Positions 33,006 through 40,899 of a stretch of DNA of 64,000 bases are shown in pieces. The stretch is taken from NCBI GenBank assembly GCA_037444825.1, contig JBBILR010000005.1:66583-130582 (forward strand), in the 5' to 3' direction. The stretch comes from JBFLVU01 sp037444825 (GTDB taxonomy: Bacteria > Acidobacteriota > UBA4820 > DSQY01). The notes beneath the pieces were generated by a model. It searched no databases. It was given only the letters and a program-made list of their open reading frames with translations, and was not told the origin of the DNA. The position numbers and the translations under genes are program-made. Within the stretch, counting starts at the first letter, position 1, and the number at the start of each line of letters is the position of its first letter.

Positions 33006-34928
33006 TCAGGCGCCCCCGAGCTGGGGCGTGGGGGCGGGGGTTTTGGCGGGGACGGCAACGGGGGGGGCGGCCTCGGGGGCGGTTCCCGGGGCGGGGGCTT
33101 CCGGCGGGGAAGCCGCGGCGTCGGGCAGAGGCTGGCCCACGAGGAGCGCCTCGAACTCCTCCTTGTCGAGGACCTCCCGCTCCAGGAGGGCGTGGATCAC
33201 CGCTTCCATCTTGTCCCGGTGCTCCTTCAGGATGGCCTCGGCCCGCTCCTTGGCCCTCAGCACGATCCGCTTGACCTCCTCGTCGATCTCCCGCGCCGTC
33301 TCGGAGGAGTACTGCCCCCAGGTGGGGGCGTCCCAGTAGGCGGCGATGGAGGTCCGCTCCCCCCGGTAGGCCAGGGGGCCCAGCTTGTCGCTCATCCCCC
33401 AGGCGGTGACCATCTTCCAGGCCATCTCCGTGGCCTTCTCGAAGTCGTTACCGGCGCCGGTGGTCACCGAGCCGATGAAGAGCTCCTCGGCGGTCCGGCC
33501 GCCCAGCATGACGGCGATCTCGTCCTCCAGGTACTCCCGGGAGTAGTTGTACTTGTCGTCCATGGGGAGCTGCTGGGTGATGCCCAGCGCCATGCCCCGC
33601 GGCACGATGGAGACCTTGTGGATGGGGTCGGCGTGGGGGAGGTGGTAGGCGACGACGGCGTGGCCGGCCTCGTGGGTGGCCACCACCTTCTTGTCCTGCT
33701 CCGAGAGGATCATGGAGCGCCGCTCGGTGCCCATGAGGACCTTGTCCTTGGCGAACTCGAAGTCCTCCATCTCCACCGCCTTGGCGCCCCGGCGGGCGGC
33801 CCGCAGGGCCGCCTCGTTGCAGAGGTTGGCAAGGTCGGCGCCGGAGAAGCCGGGGGTGCCCCGGGCCAGGATGGAGAGGTCCACGTCGGGGCCCAGCTTG
33901 AGGGCCCGCACGTGGACGCCGAGGATCTCCTCCCGCCCCCGAAGGTCCGGCCGCGGGACGACGATGCGGCGGTCGAAGCGCCCCGGCCGGAGGAGGGCCT
34001 GGTCCAGGACGTCGGGGCGGTTGGTGGCGGCCACGATGATGACCCCCTCGTTGGCCTCGAAGCCGTCCATCTCCACGAGGAGCTGGTTGAGGGTCTGCTC
34101 CCGCTCCTCGTGGCCTCCCACGCTACCCACCCCCCGGTTCCGCCCCACGGCGTCGATCTCGTCGATGAAGACGATGCAGGGGGCGTTCTTCTTGGCCTGT
34201 TCGAAGAGGTCCCGGACCCGGCTGGCCCCCACCCCCACGAAGAGCTCCACGAACTCCGACCCGGAGATGGAGAAGAAGGGCACCCCCGCCTCCCCGGCGA
34301 TGGCCTTGGCCAGGAGGGTCTTCCCCGTGCCGGGGCTCCCCATGAGGAGGACGCCCTTGGGGATCTTTCCGCCCAGCTTCTGGAACTTCTGGGGGTCCTT
34401 GAGGAAGTCGATGATCTCGTAGAGCTCCTCCTTGACCTCCTCGATGCCGGCCACGTCCTTGAAGGTGACCTTGTTCTTGGGTTCGGAGACCAGCCGGGCC
34501 TTGCTCTTTCCGAAGGAGAAGGCCTTGTTCCCCCCCTGCTGCATCTGGCGCATGAAGAAGATCCAGAAGCCGATGATGAGGACCACGGGGAGGATGTAGA
34601 AGAGGGCGAAGAGGTACTGGGAGGTGTTGGGCTCCTGGGCCCGGACGTCCACCCCTTTGGCCACCAGCAGGGGCGTGTAGTTCTGGAGGTCCGGCGGCAG
34701 GTTGGTGACGTAGAGGGAGGCCCCGTCCTGGGGCTCCTTGAGCTCCCCGCGGACGGTGGACCCCTTCACCACGGCCGTCTTGACCTGCCCGGCCTGGACC
34801 AGGGCGTCGAAGCGGCTGAAGGGGAGCTCCGCTTCCTTGAGGGTGGCTTTCTTGAGGAGGCCGATGGAGACGGCCACCACGACGAAGATCAGGGCCCAGA
34901 GGACCACGTTCCGAAGCTGCTGGTTCAC
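33006..34928 (-). CDS. ftsH: ATP-dependent zinc metalloprotease FtsH
   Basis: 640 residues, full length. Membrane-anchored AAA+ protease that removes misassembled membrane proteins and some regulators. Two N-terminal membrane helices (4-24 and 107-128) flank the periplasmic loop. Walker A is GSPGTGKT near 200, pore loop FVGVGA, Walker B IVFIDEIDAVG, SRH LLRPGRFDR, zinc site HEAGHA near 425, and the third ligand in TTGAGNDFEKA. The last 40 residues are a Pro/Ala tail. GTG start behind AAGGAGT. It lies between hpt and folP, an order shared with many delta-proteobacteria. Confidence 0.97.
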   Translation of the reverse strand: MNQQLRNVVLWALIFVVVAVSIGLLKKATLKEAELPFSRFDALVQAGQVKTAVVKGSTVRGELKEPQDGASLYVTNLPPDLQNYTPLLVAKGVDVRAQEPNTSQYLFALFYILPVVLIIGFWIFFMRQMQQGGNKAFSFGKSKARLVSEPKNKVTFKDVAGIEEVKEELYEIIDFLKDPQKFQKLGGKIPKGVLLMGSPGTGKTLLAKAIAGEAGVPFFSISGSEFVELFVGVGASRVRDLFEQAKKNAPCIVFIDEIDAVGRNRGVGSVGGHEEREQTLNQLLVEMDGFEANEGVIIVAATNRPDVLDQALLRPGRFDRRIVVPRPDLRGREEILGVHVRALKLGPDVDLSILARGTPGFSGADLANLCNEAALRAARRGAKAVEMEDFEFAKDKVLMGTERRSMILSEQDKKVVATHEAGHAVVAYHLPHADPIHKVSIVPRGMALGITQQLPMDDKYNYSREYLEDEIAVMLGGRTAEELFIGSVTTGAGNDFEKATEMAWKMVTAWGMSDKLGPLAYRGERTSIAAYWDAPTWGQYSSETAREIDEEVKRIVLRAKERAEAILKEHRDKMEAVIHALLEREVLDKEEFEALLVGQPLPDAAASPPEAPAPGTAPEAAPPVAVPAKTPAPTPQLGGA

Positions 34929-35012
34929 CGGCGACTCCTTTCGGGGGCCCCCTTGCCGGGACGCGGCGGAAGCCCCCTTCCGCCAAGATGCAAAACGGGG
35001 CCGGAGGTCACC

Positions 35013-35531
35013 TCATTCCGGCTCCACCCAGGTGATGTACGGCAGGTTCCGGTACCGCTCCTCGAAGTCGAGCCCGTACCCCACCACGAACTTGTCGGGC
35101 ACGGTGAAGCCCCGGTAGTGGACCGGAACGTCGATCCGCCGGGCCTCGGGCTTGTCCAGAAGGGCGCAGACCTTGAGGGAGGCGGGGGCCCGCTCGGCCT
35201 CCAGATGCTTCAGGAGGTAGTCGAGGGTGATCCCCGTGTCCACGATGTCCTCCACGATGAGCACGTGCCGTCCGGAGAGGTCCAGGCTGGAGGTGAAGAG
35301 GATGGAGGCGTGCTTGCCGTCCACCTGGCTCTTCATCTCGATGAGGGCCAGCCGGACGTCCCCCGGGATCCGCCGCATGAGGTCCGCCAGGAACGGGATG
35401 GCCCCCTTGAGGATGGCGCAGAGAACCAGGGGGCTCTTGCCCTGGTAGTCGCGGGCCACGGCCCGCGCCAGCTCCTCCACCCGCTGCTGGATCTGCTTTT
35501 CCGTAAACAGGATCCCCTGGGCCAGCTTCAT
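35013..35531 (-). CDS. hpt: hypoxanthine phosphoribosyltransferase
   Basis: 172 residues, typical length. It salvages hypoxanthine and guanine with PRPP to give IMP and GMP. The PRPP loop VLIVEDIVDTGITL is near residue 95, the catalytic flexible-loop region is around KSQVDGKHAS, and the purine-contact segment is DKFVVGYGLDFEERYRNLPY. The ATG overlaps the tilS stop (ATGA); the tilS-hpt-ftsH order is widespread in bacteria. Confidence 0.95.
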   Translation of the reverse strand: MKLAQGILFTEKQIQQRVEELARAVARDYQGKSPLVLCAILKGAIPFLADLMRRIPGDVRLALIEMKSQVDGKHASILFTSSLDLSGRHVLIVEDIVDTGITLDYLLKHLEAERAPASLKVCALLDKPEARRIDVPVHYRGFTVPDKFVVGYGLDFEERYRNLPYITWVEPE

Positions 35532-36517
35532 GGTTCCTCCCGGCGGGGGCCCACGGCGAGGCGCCCCCGTTCCCGGCGGCCTTCCCACCCCCCCGGCAGG
35601 GCCACCACGGCCCCGGGGCGGCAGAGGCGGAGGTGCCAGAGGGCCCGGAAGTGCCGTTCCGAAAGGCCCCTCAGGCTTCCCCGCGCCCGCGCGATCCCCT
35701 CCCGCAGGGCCCTCAGGCCCTCGCCTTCGGAGAGCGCCGCGAGGTCCGCACAGGGGTAATATAGGCGATCCCCTTCCAGAACCGCAACTTCCGGCAGGGG
35801 AGCCGGCGTCTCCAGGGCCGCCAGGCGGGCCAGCGCCCCCAGGCGCCGGGTGAAGCCGGGGAGTCGCTCCTCCAGGATGGGGAGGACCTCCCGCCGCACC
35901 CGGTTTCGCAGGAACCTCCGGTCGGCGTTGGAGGAGTCCTCCAGGTAGGCCAGTCCCGCTTCCGAGGCGGCCCGCCGGAGCTCCTCCCCCGTGAAGGAGA
36001 GGACCGGCCGAAGGACCCGCCCGGCCACGGGCCGGATCCCCGCCAGTCCGCCGGGTCCCGTCCCCCGGTGAATGCGCAGGAGGACCGTCTCCGCCTGGTC
36101 GTCGAGGGAGTGGGCGGTGGCGACGAAGTCCCACCGCTCCTCCTCCCGCAGGTCCTCCAGGGCCCCGTAGCGGACCTGCCGGGCCCACTGCTCCAGGCTC
36201 TCCCCCCGGGGAGGCCTCCCCGGGATCCTCAGGGAGCGGAAGGGAAGGCCCAGGCCGGCGGCCAGGTCGTGGACCGCCCGTTCGTCCCGGTCGGCCTCTT
36301 CCCCCCGGAGGTTGTGGTGGACGTGGGCCAGGCCCAGCTCCAGGTCGGGGCGGGGAAGGGCCGAGAGGAAGAGGGCCGTCATGCCCACCGAATCGCCGCC
36401 GCCGGAGACCGCCAGGAGAACGCGGTGGCCGTCCTGCAGGGGTAGGTCGTTGAGGGCGGAGCGGAAGCGCTTGAGGAGGGGGTGGTGGCGGTGCAGGGAC
36501 TTGAACCCCGGACACAA
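35528..36517 (-). CDS. tilS: tRNA(Ile)-lysidine synthase (start codon unresolved)
   Basis: Converts C34 of tRNA-Ile(CAU) to lysidine so that it reads AUA as Ile. The PP-loop is LLAVSGGGDSVGM, followed by LAHVHHNLRGEEADRDE, ATAHSLDDQAETVLLR, and LVRP-like VLRPVLSF. The frame is open back to an ATG at 36574, but that ATG lies inside the -10 box of the tRNA promoter and the frame then crosses the whole tRNA. No ATG, GTG or TTG occurs between the tRNA 3' end and the PP-loop. The TTG at 36517, inside the anticodon arm of the tRNA gene, is used here as a placeholder; CTG 36496 is another candidate. Confidence 0.85.
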   Translation of the reverse strand: MCPGFKSLHRHHPLLKRFRSALNDLPLQDGHRVLLAVSGGGDSVGMTALFLSALPRPDLELGLAHVHHNLRGEEADRDERAVHDLAAGLGLPFRSLRIPGRPPRGESLEQWARQVRYGALEDLREEERWDFVATAHSLDDQAETVLLRIHRGTGPGGLAGIRPVAGRVLRPVLSFTGEELRRAASEAGLAYLEDSSNADRRFLRNRVRREVLPILEERLPGFTRRLGALARLAALETPAPLPEVAVLEGDRLYYPCADLAALSEGEGLRALREGIARARGSLRGLSERHFRALWHLRLCRPGAVVALPGGWEGRRERGRLAVGPRREEP

Positions 36518-36559
36518 CGGATATGAGCCGTTTGCTCTAACCAGCTGAGCTACACCGCC
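36483..36559 (-). tRNA. tRNA-Met (anticodon CAT), CCA encoded
   Basis: 77 bases on the minus strand including an encoded CCA (36485-36483). Acceptor stem GGCGGTG (36559-36553) pairs with CACCGCC (36493-36487); D-arm GCTC/GAGC; anticodon stem AACGG/CCGTT with loop CTCATAT, anticodon CAT; T-arm with GTTCAAG. Position pairs 4-69 and 5-68 are G-C, not the C-G pairs that TilS favours in tRNA-Ile(CAU), so elongator Met is more likely. It is the first gene of the tilS operon. Confidence 0.88.
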
Positions 36560-36569
36560 CCGGCCCTTT

Positions 36570-36599
36570 AGCATAGGGCATCCTCCCCCCGTTCGTCAA
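36570..36599 (-). promoter_or_regulatory. sigma-70 promoter of the tRNA-Met/tilS operon
   Basis: TTGACG (36599-36594), 18-base spacer, TATGCT (36575-36570). Transcription should begin about 36563, a few bases before the mature tRNA 5' end. Confidence 0.8.
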
Positions 36600-36663
36600 T
36601 GGGCGCGGCGGCCGTAACGGAGCCGTTCATTCGGCGTCCACCCCCTCCACCCGCCGGTCCGCC

Positions 36664-37275
36664 TCACCCTCCGTCGTTCATCTGCCAGAGGTACCAGCAG
36701 GCGTAGGAACGGTAGGGCCGCCAAGGATCCCCCAGGGGTTCCGTCTCCTGGGGGGACGGCGGGGCGGGGAGGCGCAGGAGCCCCTGCAGCCCCTTGCGCA
36801 ATCCGAGGTCCGCCGCCGGCCACACGTCGGGGCGCCGCAGGGCGAAGATCAACGCCATGTGGGCGGTCCACGGGCCGATGCCCTTGACGGCGGTGAGCGC
36901 TTCCACCACGTCGCCGTCGGCCATCCCCTCCAGAGCCACGAGGTCCAGCCTTCCGGAGAGGACCGCCTCGCAGAGGGCCTTCACCGTCCCCGCCTTGGCC
37001 CGGGAGAAGCCCAGGGCCCGCAGGGAGGCCTCCGGCGTCGCGAGGATCCGGGAGGGGTCGGGGAACCCCGGCCCCTGCTGGTCGCGAAAGCGCTCAAAGA
37101 GGACCCGCGCCACCCTGGCCGAGAGCTGCTGGGCCAGAACCGCCTCCAGCAGGTTGTGCAGGAGGTCCTGCCGGGAGTACTCGTGGAAGCGGGGGGGGCC
37201 GGTCCGGGCGATGAGGGCCCGGAGTCGGGGGTCTCTTCGCAGAAAGGTGAGGGCCCTGCGGTCTCGCTCGTCCAT
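36664..37275 (-). CDS. HhH-GPD family DNA-3-methyladenine glycosylase (AlkA-like)
   Basis: 203 residues. It excises alkylated bases from DNA. The helix-hairpin-helix LTAVKGIGPWTAHMALIFAL is followed by the catalytic Asp in WPAADLGLRKGL, the HhH-GPD arrangement; QQLSARVARVLFERF near residue 50 matches AlkA-type proteins. It lacks the N-terminal domain of E. coli AlkA, as do the short bacterial glycosylases. The ATG at 37275 follows GGGAG; longer frames run antisense to the cyclophilin gene. Confidence 0.88.
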   Translation of the reverse strand: MDERDRRALTFLRRDPRLRALIARTGPPRFHEYSRQDLLHNLLEAVLAQQLSARVARVLFERFRDQQGPGFPDPSRILATPEASLRALGFSRAKAGTVKALCEAVLSGRLDLVALEGMADGDVVEALTAVKGIGPWTAHMALIFALRRPDVWPAADLGLRKGLQGLLRLPAPPSPQETEPLGDPWRPYRSYACWYLWQMNDGG

Positions 37276-37341
37276 GGCGTCTCCCTTCCCCCACCCTACC
37301 ACGGACATGGCGGGAGAAAAACGGCGCTCCGGCCCGGGTGG

Positions 37342-37347
37342 TACACT
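37342..37347 (+). promoter_or_regulatory. -10 element upstream of the cyclophilin gene
   Basis: TACACT preceded by TGG, 23 bases before the ATG. No clear -35. Confidence 0.4.
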
Positions 37348-37369
37348 CTCCCCCGAAAGGAGGCCCGCC

Positions 37370-37837
37370 ATGGCCACCGTGACGCTCCACACGAACCGCG
37401 GAGACATCCGCCTGAAGCTCTTCGACGACAAGGCCCCCAAGGCCTCGGAAAACTTCGCCACCCTGGCCCGGACCGGGAAGTACGACGGGGTGATCTTCCA
37501 CCGGGTCATCGACGGCTTCATGATCCAGGGGGGCGACCCCACGGGGACGGGCCGCGGGGGACAGTCCATCTGGGGCAAGCCCTTCGAGGACGAGGTGAAG
37601 ACCGGCCTCTCCTTCACCAAGAAAGGCCTTCTGGCCATGGCCAACGCCGGGCCCAACACCAACGGGAGCCAGTTTTTCATCACCTTGGCCCCCACGGGCT
37701 GGCTCGACGGCCGCCACACGATCTTCGGAGAGGTGGAGGAGGGGATGGAGGTGGTGGAAGCCATCGGGAGGAGCCGGACCGGTCCCGGCGACCGCCCCCT
37801 GGAGAAGGTGGTCATCGAGCGGTGCACCGTGGCGTGA
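37370..37837 (+). CDS. cyclophilin-type peptidyl-prolyl cis-trans isomerase
   Basis: 155 residues, a single cytoplasmic cyclophilin domain without signal. Isomerises Xaa-Pro bonds. Seen: FHRVIDGFMIQGGDPTGTG with the catalytic Arg in FHRV, MANAGPNTNGSQFFIT, and the W-containing substrate loop ending LDGRHTIFGEV. AAAGGAGG precedes the ATG. It is monocistronic and reads towards the nucleotidyltransferase module, which has its own promoter. Confidence 0.95.
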   Translation: MATVTLHTNRGDIRLKLFDDKAPKASENFATLARTGKYDGVIFHRVIDGFMIQGGDPTGTGRGGQSIWGKPFEDEVKTGLSFTKKGLLAMANAGPNTNGSQFFITLAPTGWLDGRHTIFGEVEEGMEVVEAIGRSRTGPGDRPLEKVVIERCTVA

Positions 37838-37900
37838 AGGCGGAAGGAAGCCTTGGCGTGGACGCGTTCCCCCGCCCAGAAGGCTCCCGGCCGGCCGAGG

Positions 37901-37929
37901 TTGACCGACATTCTTCGAAATCATAGAAT
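37901..37929 (+). promoter_or_regulatory. strong sigma-70 promoter of the nucleotidyltransferase module
   Basis: TTGACC (37901-37906), 17-base spacer, TAGAAT (37924-37929). Among the best sigma-70 matches in the window. The predicted start is near 37936. Confidence 0.8.
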
Positions 37930-37944
37930 TAAGGCCTTTAAGGC
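37929..37944 (+). promoter_or_regulatory. candidate operator at the module promoter
   Basis: Direct repeats TTAAGGC at 37929-37935 and 37938-37944 (9-base period) overlap the predicted transcription start; the first forms an imperfect palindrome TTAAGGCCTTTAA. Position and symmetry suit autoregulation, which is inference. Confidence 0.45.
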
Positions 37945-37968
37945 TCCGCTGGGCCGGGAAGGGAAACC

Positions 37969-38226
37969 GTGGCCGAAAAGAAGCGGAAGCGGAAGGTGAC
38001 CGTTCGGGTGGCCCGCTCGTGGGAGGGGGCCGAACGCCTCGACGACGAGTGGTGGGAGCGGTTCACGCCGGACGAGAAGGCCGCCATGGTGTGGGGTTTG
38101 ACCCTGGACGCCTTGGCCATCAAGGGGATCACCCATGAGCCGAGACTACGCCGATCTCGTTGCCGCATTAAACGGGCAAGGGGCTCGGTATCTGCTCGTC
38201 GGAGCCTTCGCGGTCGCCTTCCATAG
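37969..38226 (+). CDS. small basic partner protein of the nucleotidyltransferase
   Basis: 85 residues from a GTG behind GGAAGGGA. The basic N-terminus (AEKKRKRKVTVRV) leads into RLDDEWWERFTPDEKAAMVW, a pattern I recall from small proteins encoded just before nucleotidyltransferases of this type. The C-terminus is Arg-rich. It overlaps the next gene by 92 bases in another frame, so the two must be co-translated from one mRNA. It could be the antitoxin or regulatory half of a toxin-antitoxin-like pair; not shown. Confidence 0.65.
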   Translation: MAEKKRKRKVTVRVARSWEGAERLDDEWWERFTPDEKAAMVWGLTLDALAIKGITHEPRLRRSRCRIKRARGSVSARRSLRGRLP

Positions 38227-38626
38227 CCGTCCCCGCTTCACCAAGGACCTGGACGTCTGGGTGGAGCCCACCGCCGAAAATGCCAAGAGGGTCCGCCAGG
38301 CCCTGTCGGCCTTCGGGGTCCCGGCCCGGCACCTGGAGGAGATGGACTTCACGGCGAAAGGCATGGTGTTTCAAATCGGCGGGGCGCCGGCCCGAATCGA
38401 CCTCTGGACCGAAGTGGAGCCGCTGGACTTTTCCGGGTGTTGGGGGCGCAGGCGCGAAGGCCTGTTCCTGGACCAGCCCGCCTTCTATCTGGGGGTGGAG
38501 GATCTCCTCGCCTGCAAGCGATTCGCGAACCGGCCCAAGGACCGCCTGGACGTCCCCATGCTGGAAAAGGCGCGCCAGGCCGTGGTCCGCAAGGCCCCGC
38601 GAAAGAGAAAGGGACCCACGAGATGA
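38135..38626 (+). CDS. minimal nucleotidyltransferase (DUF6036/MNT-like)
   Basis: 163 residues of the DNA-polymerase-beta fold: YLLVGAFAVAFHSRPRFTKD with the G(G/A)xAV helix, catalytic Asp pair in DLDVWVE, and a third Asp in ARIDLWTE. The C-terminus has a DLLACKRFANRPKDRLDV segment, as in AbiEii/MenT-like nucleotidyltransferases that modify RNA or proteins. It overlaps the upstream small gene by 92 bases, and its stop overlaps the ATG of the isocitrate dehydrogenase-like gene (ATGA). Toxin-like role is inferred from pairing and family; it could also be a house-keeping transferase. Confidence 0.75.
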   Translation: MSRDYADLVAALNGQGARYLLVGAFAVAFHSRPRFTKDLDVWVEPTAENAKRVRQALSAFGVPARHLEEMDFTAKGMVFQIGGAPARIDLWTEVEPLDFSGCWGRRREGLFLDQPAFYLGVEDLLACKRFANRPKDRLDVPMLEKARQAVVRKAPRKRKGPTR

Positions 38627-39807
38627 GCCACTACACCGTCGTCACCCTGCCCGGGGACGGGATCGGCAAGGTCGTCCTCCCCGAGGCGGTCAGGATCCTC
38701 GAAAAGGCGGGCTTTCCGGCCGACTACGTCCACGGGGACATCGGCTGGGACTTCTGGTGCCGCGAGGGCAACCCCCTCCCCGACCGGACGGTGAAACTCC
38801 TCGAGCAACACCGCCTGGGCCTCTTCGGAGCCATCACGAGCAAGCCCAAATGGGACGCCGAGGCGGAGCTGGACCCTCAGCTCCGGGGGAAGGGGCTCGT
38901 CTACTTCAGCCCCATCGTGGCCATGCGCCAGCGCTTCGACCTGGACCTCTGCGTCCGCCCCTGCCGCTCCTTCCCCGGAAACCCCCTCAACTTCGTCCGG
39001 AAGACCCTGGACGGGGGCTTCGAGGAACCCAAGGTGGACGTGGTGATCTTCCGCCAAGGAACGGAGGGCTCCTACGCGGGGGTGGAGTGGACCGATCCGC
39101 CGCAGAACGTCCGGGAGGCCTTCGCGACCCACAAGAAGTTCCAGGGGTTCGCCCGGGTGAAGGGCGAGGACCTGGCCATTTCCACCCGCATCGTCACCCG
39201 GGAGGCCACCCGCCGGGTGGTGCGCGAGGCCTTCGAGTACGCCAAGCGCTTCGGGTACAAGAGCGTCACCGTGGCGGAGAAACCCAACGTCCTGCGGGAG
39301 ACCTCGGGGATGTTCGAGCTGGAGGCCAGGAAGATCGCGGCGGAGTACCCCGGCGTGGCCCTCTGGTCGGTGAACATCGACGCCATCATGATGTGGCTCA
39401 CCAAGAACCCCGAGGAGTACGGCGTCTTCGTCTGCGAAAACCTCTTCGGTGACATCCTCTCCGACGCCTTCGCCGGTCTCGTGGGCGGTCTGGGCTTCGC
39501 GTGCTCCGGGAACATCGGCCGCGAGTGCGCCGTCTTCGAGCCCACCCACGGCAGCGCGCCCAAGTACGAGAAGCTCAGCCCCTCCATCGTGAACCCCATC
39601 GCCATGATCCTCTCCGCCGCCATGCTCTGCGACCACGTGGGCGAACGGGCCATCGGGGACAGGATCCGCAACGCCGTGGCGGAGGTGGTGGCCGAAGGAA
39701 AGGTCCGGACCTACGACATGCTCCGCCTGCCGGGGGGGGCCGGCGTGTTCGCCCGGGGGGCCTGCACCACCCAGCAGATGACCGACGCCATCCTGGCCCG
39801 GCTCTGA
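38623..39807 (+). CDS. isocitrate/isopropylmalate dehydrogenase family protein
   Basis: 394 residues of the beta-decarboxylating dehydrogenase family. Seen: LPGDGIGK, the substrate segment FSPIVAMRQRFDLDLCVRP (compare S-x-N-x-A-x-R-Q in isocitrate dehydrogenase; the Asn is Ile here), EKPNVLR, the metal Asp segment NLFGDILSD, and PTHGSAPKYE. The Lys-Tyr after AP matches NADP-dependent isocitrate dehydrogenase rather than the Asp-Ile of NAD enzymes. Its place before two aconitase-family units and a citrate-lyase set favours isocitrate; homoisocitrate or isopropylmalate remain possible. It starts within the nucleotidyltransferase stop. Confidence 0.85.
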   Translation: MSHYTVVTLPGDGIGKVVLPEAVRILEKAGFPADYVHGDIGWDFWCREGNPLPDRTVKLLEQHRLGLFGAITSKPKWDAEAELDPQLRGKGLVYFSPIVAMRQRFDLDLCVRPCRSFPGNPLNFVRKTLDGGFEEPKVDVVIFRQGTEGSYAGVEWTDPPQNVREAFATHKKFQGFARVKGEDLAISTRIVTREATRRVVREAFEYAKRFGYKSVTVAEKPNVLRETSGMFELEARKIAAEYPGVALWSVNIDAIMMWLTKNPEEYGVFVCENLFGDILSDAFAGLVGGLGFACSGNIGRECAVFEPTHGSAPKYEKLSPSIVNPIAMILSAAMLCDHVGERAIGDRIRNAVAEVVAEGKVRTYDMLRLPGGAGVFARGACTTQQMTDAILARL

Positions 39808-39840
39808 CGGGGGCCTGAAACCCCGTCCGCGGAGAAGCCC

Positions 39841-40824
39841 ATGCGCCACCCCAAGGTGTACGACAGCCCGCTGGACCTGGTGGGGGAAACCCCCATGGTC
39901 CGCCTCCGGAAGGTCACGGCGGGGCTTCAAGCCGAGGTCTTCGCCAAACTCGAGTTCTTCAACCCCATGGGGAGCATCAAGGACCGGGCGGCCCTCCACA
40001 TGATCCGCCGGGCGGCGGAGGACGGCCGCCTGAAACCCGGGGACCTGATCCTGGAGAACTCCTCCGGAAACACCGCCCTGGGCCTCGCCCTGGTGGCCAT
40101 CCAGATGGGCTACCGCCTGAAGGTGGTGGTGCGGGACCGCATCAGCCCCGAGAAGCTGCGGCAGCTCGAGGCTTTGGGGGTGGAGGTCTTCAAGGTGGAC
40201 AGCACCCTCCCCCCCGAGCACCCCGATTCCTACAACCAGATCACGCCCCGGCTGGCGCAACAGACCCCCGGATGCTACTTTCCCGACCAGCACAACAACC
40301 GGGAGAACAACGAGGCCCACTACCTCACCACGGGCCCCGAAATCTGGGAGCAGATGGAGGGCCGGATCGACGTCCTGGTGGCGGGCATGGGGACCGGGGG
40401 GACGGTGGGCGGGGTGGCCCGCTACCTCAAGGAGCGGGACGAGAGGATCCGGGTGGTGGCCGTGGACGTGGAGGGCTCGGTCTTCGCCCACTACTTCCGC
40501 ACGGGGGAGCGGTGCGAACCCAGGCCGTACCTCCTGGAGGGGCTCGGCGACGAGTTCCTCATCGGCTGCGCCGATTTTTCCCACGTGGACGAGGTGGTCA
40601 CCGTCAGCGACCGGGACGCCTTCCTCACCTGCCGGGAGCTGGTGCGCCGGGAGGGAATCCTGGCGGGGGGCTCCAGCGGGGCCGCCCTGTGGGCCGCCCT
40701 CCGGCTGGCTCGGGAGCTAAGCCGGCCCGCCCGCATCGTGACCATCTTTCCCGACGGGGCCTCCCGCTACCTCAGCACCATCTTCGACGACGGCTGGATG
40801 CGCGCCCACGGCTTTCTGGAGTGA
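39841..40824 (+). CDS. cysteine synthase / cystathionine beta-synthase family enzyme
   Basis: 327 residues, fold-type II PLP enzyme. PLP Lys in GSIKDRAAL near residue 46, phosphate and substrate loop SSGNTALGLAL, GTGGTVGGVARYL phosphate cup, and C-terminal GSSGAALWAAL. The stretch LEGLGDEFLIGCADFSHVDE resembles cystathionine beta-synthase more than CysK. No regulatory CBS domains follow. It lies 33 bases after the dehydrogenase gene and is probably on the same transcript, an odd partner for the citrate genes. Confidence 0.87.
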   Translation: MRHPKVYDSPLDLVGETPMVRLRKVTAGLQAEVFAKLEFFNPMGSIKDRAALHMIRRAAEDGRLKPGDLILENSSGNTALGLALVAIQMGYRLKVVVRDRISPEKLRQLEALGVEVFKVDSTLPPEHPDSYNQITPRLAQQTPGCYFPDQHNNRENNEAHYLTTGPEIWEQMEGRIDVLVAGMGTGGTVGGVARYLKERDERIRVVAVDVEGSVFAHYFRTGERCEPRPYLLEGLGDEFLIGCADFSHVDEVVTVSDRDAFLTCRELVRREGILAGGSSGAALWAALRLARELSRPARIVTIFPDGASRYLSTIFDDGWMRAHGFLE

Positions 40825-40839
40825 GGCCGGCGCGCGCCG

Positions 40840-40868
40840 TTGAGACCCCCGGTCCCCCGTGACACAAT
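40840..40868 (+). promoter_or_regulatory. promoter of the HD-domain gene
   Basis: TTGAGA (40840-40845), 17-base spacer, CACAAT (40863-40868). The predicted start is near 40875, before the ATG at 40900. Confidence 0.6.
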
Positions 40869-40899
40869 GGGGACCCTCGGGCTCTGGGGAGACAAGTCC

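Noticed and set aside
36572..36574. ATG as start of tilS
   Set aside because: It lies inside the -10 element of the tRNA promoter, so it should not be in the mature transcript, and the peptide would be read through the tRNA.
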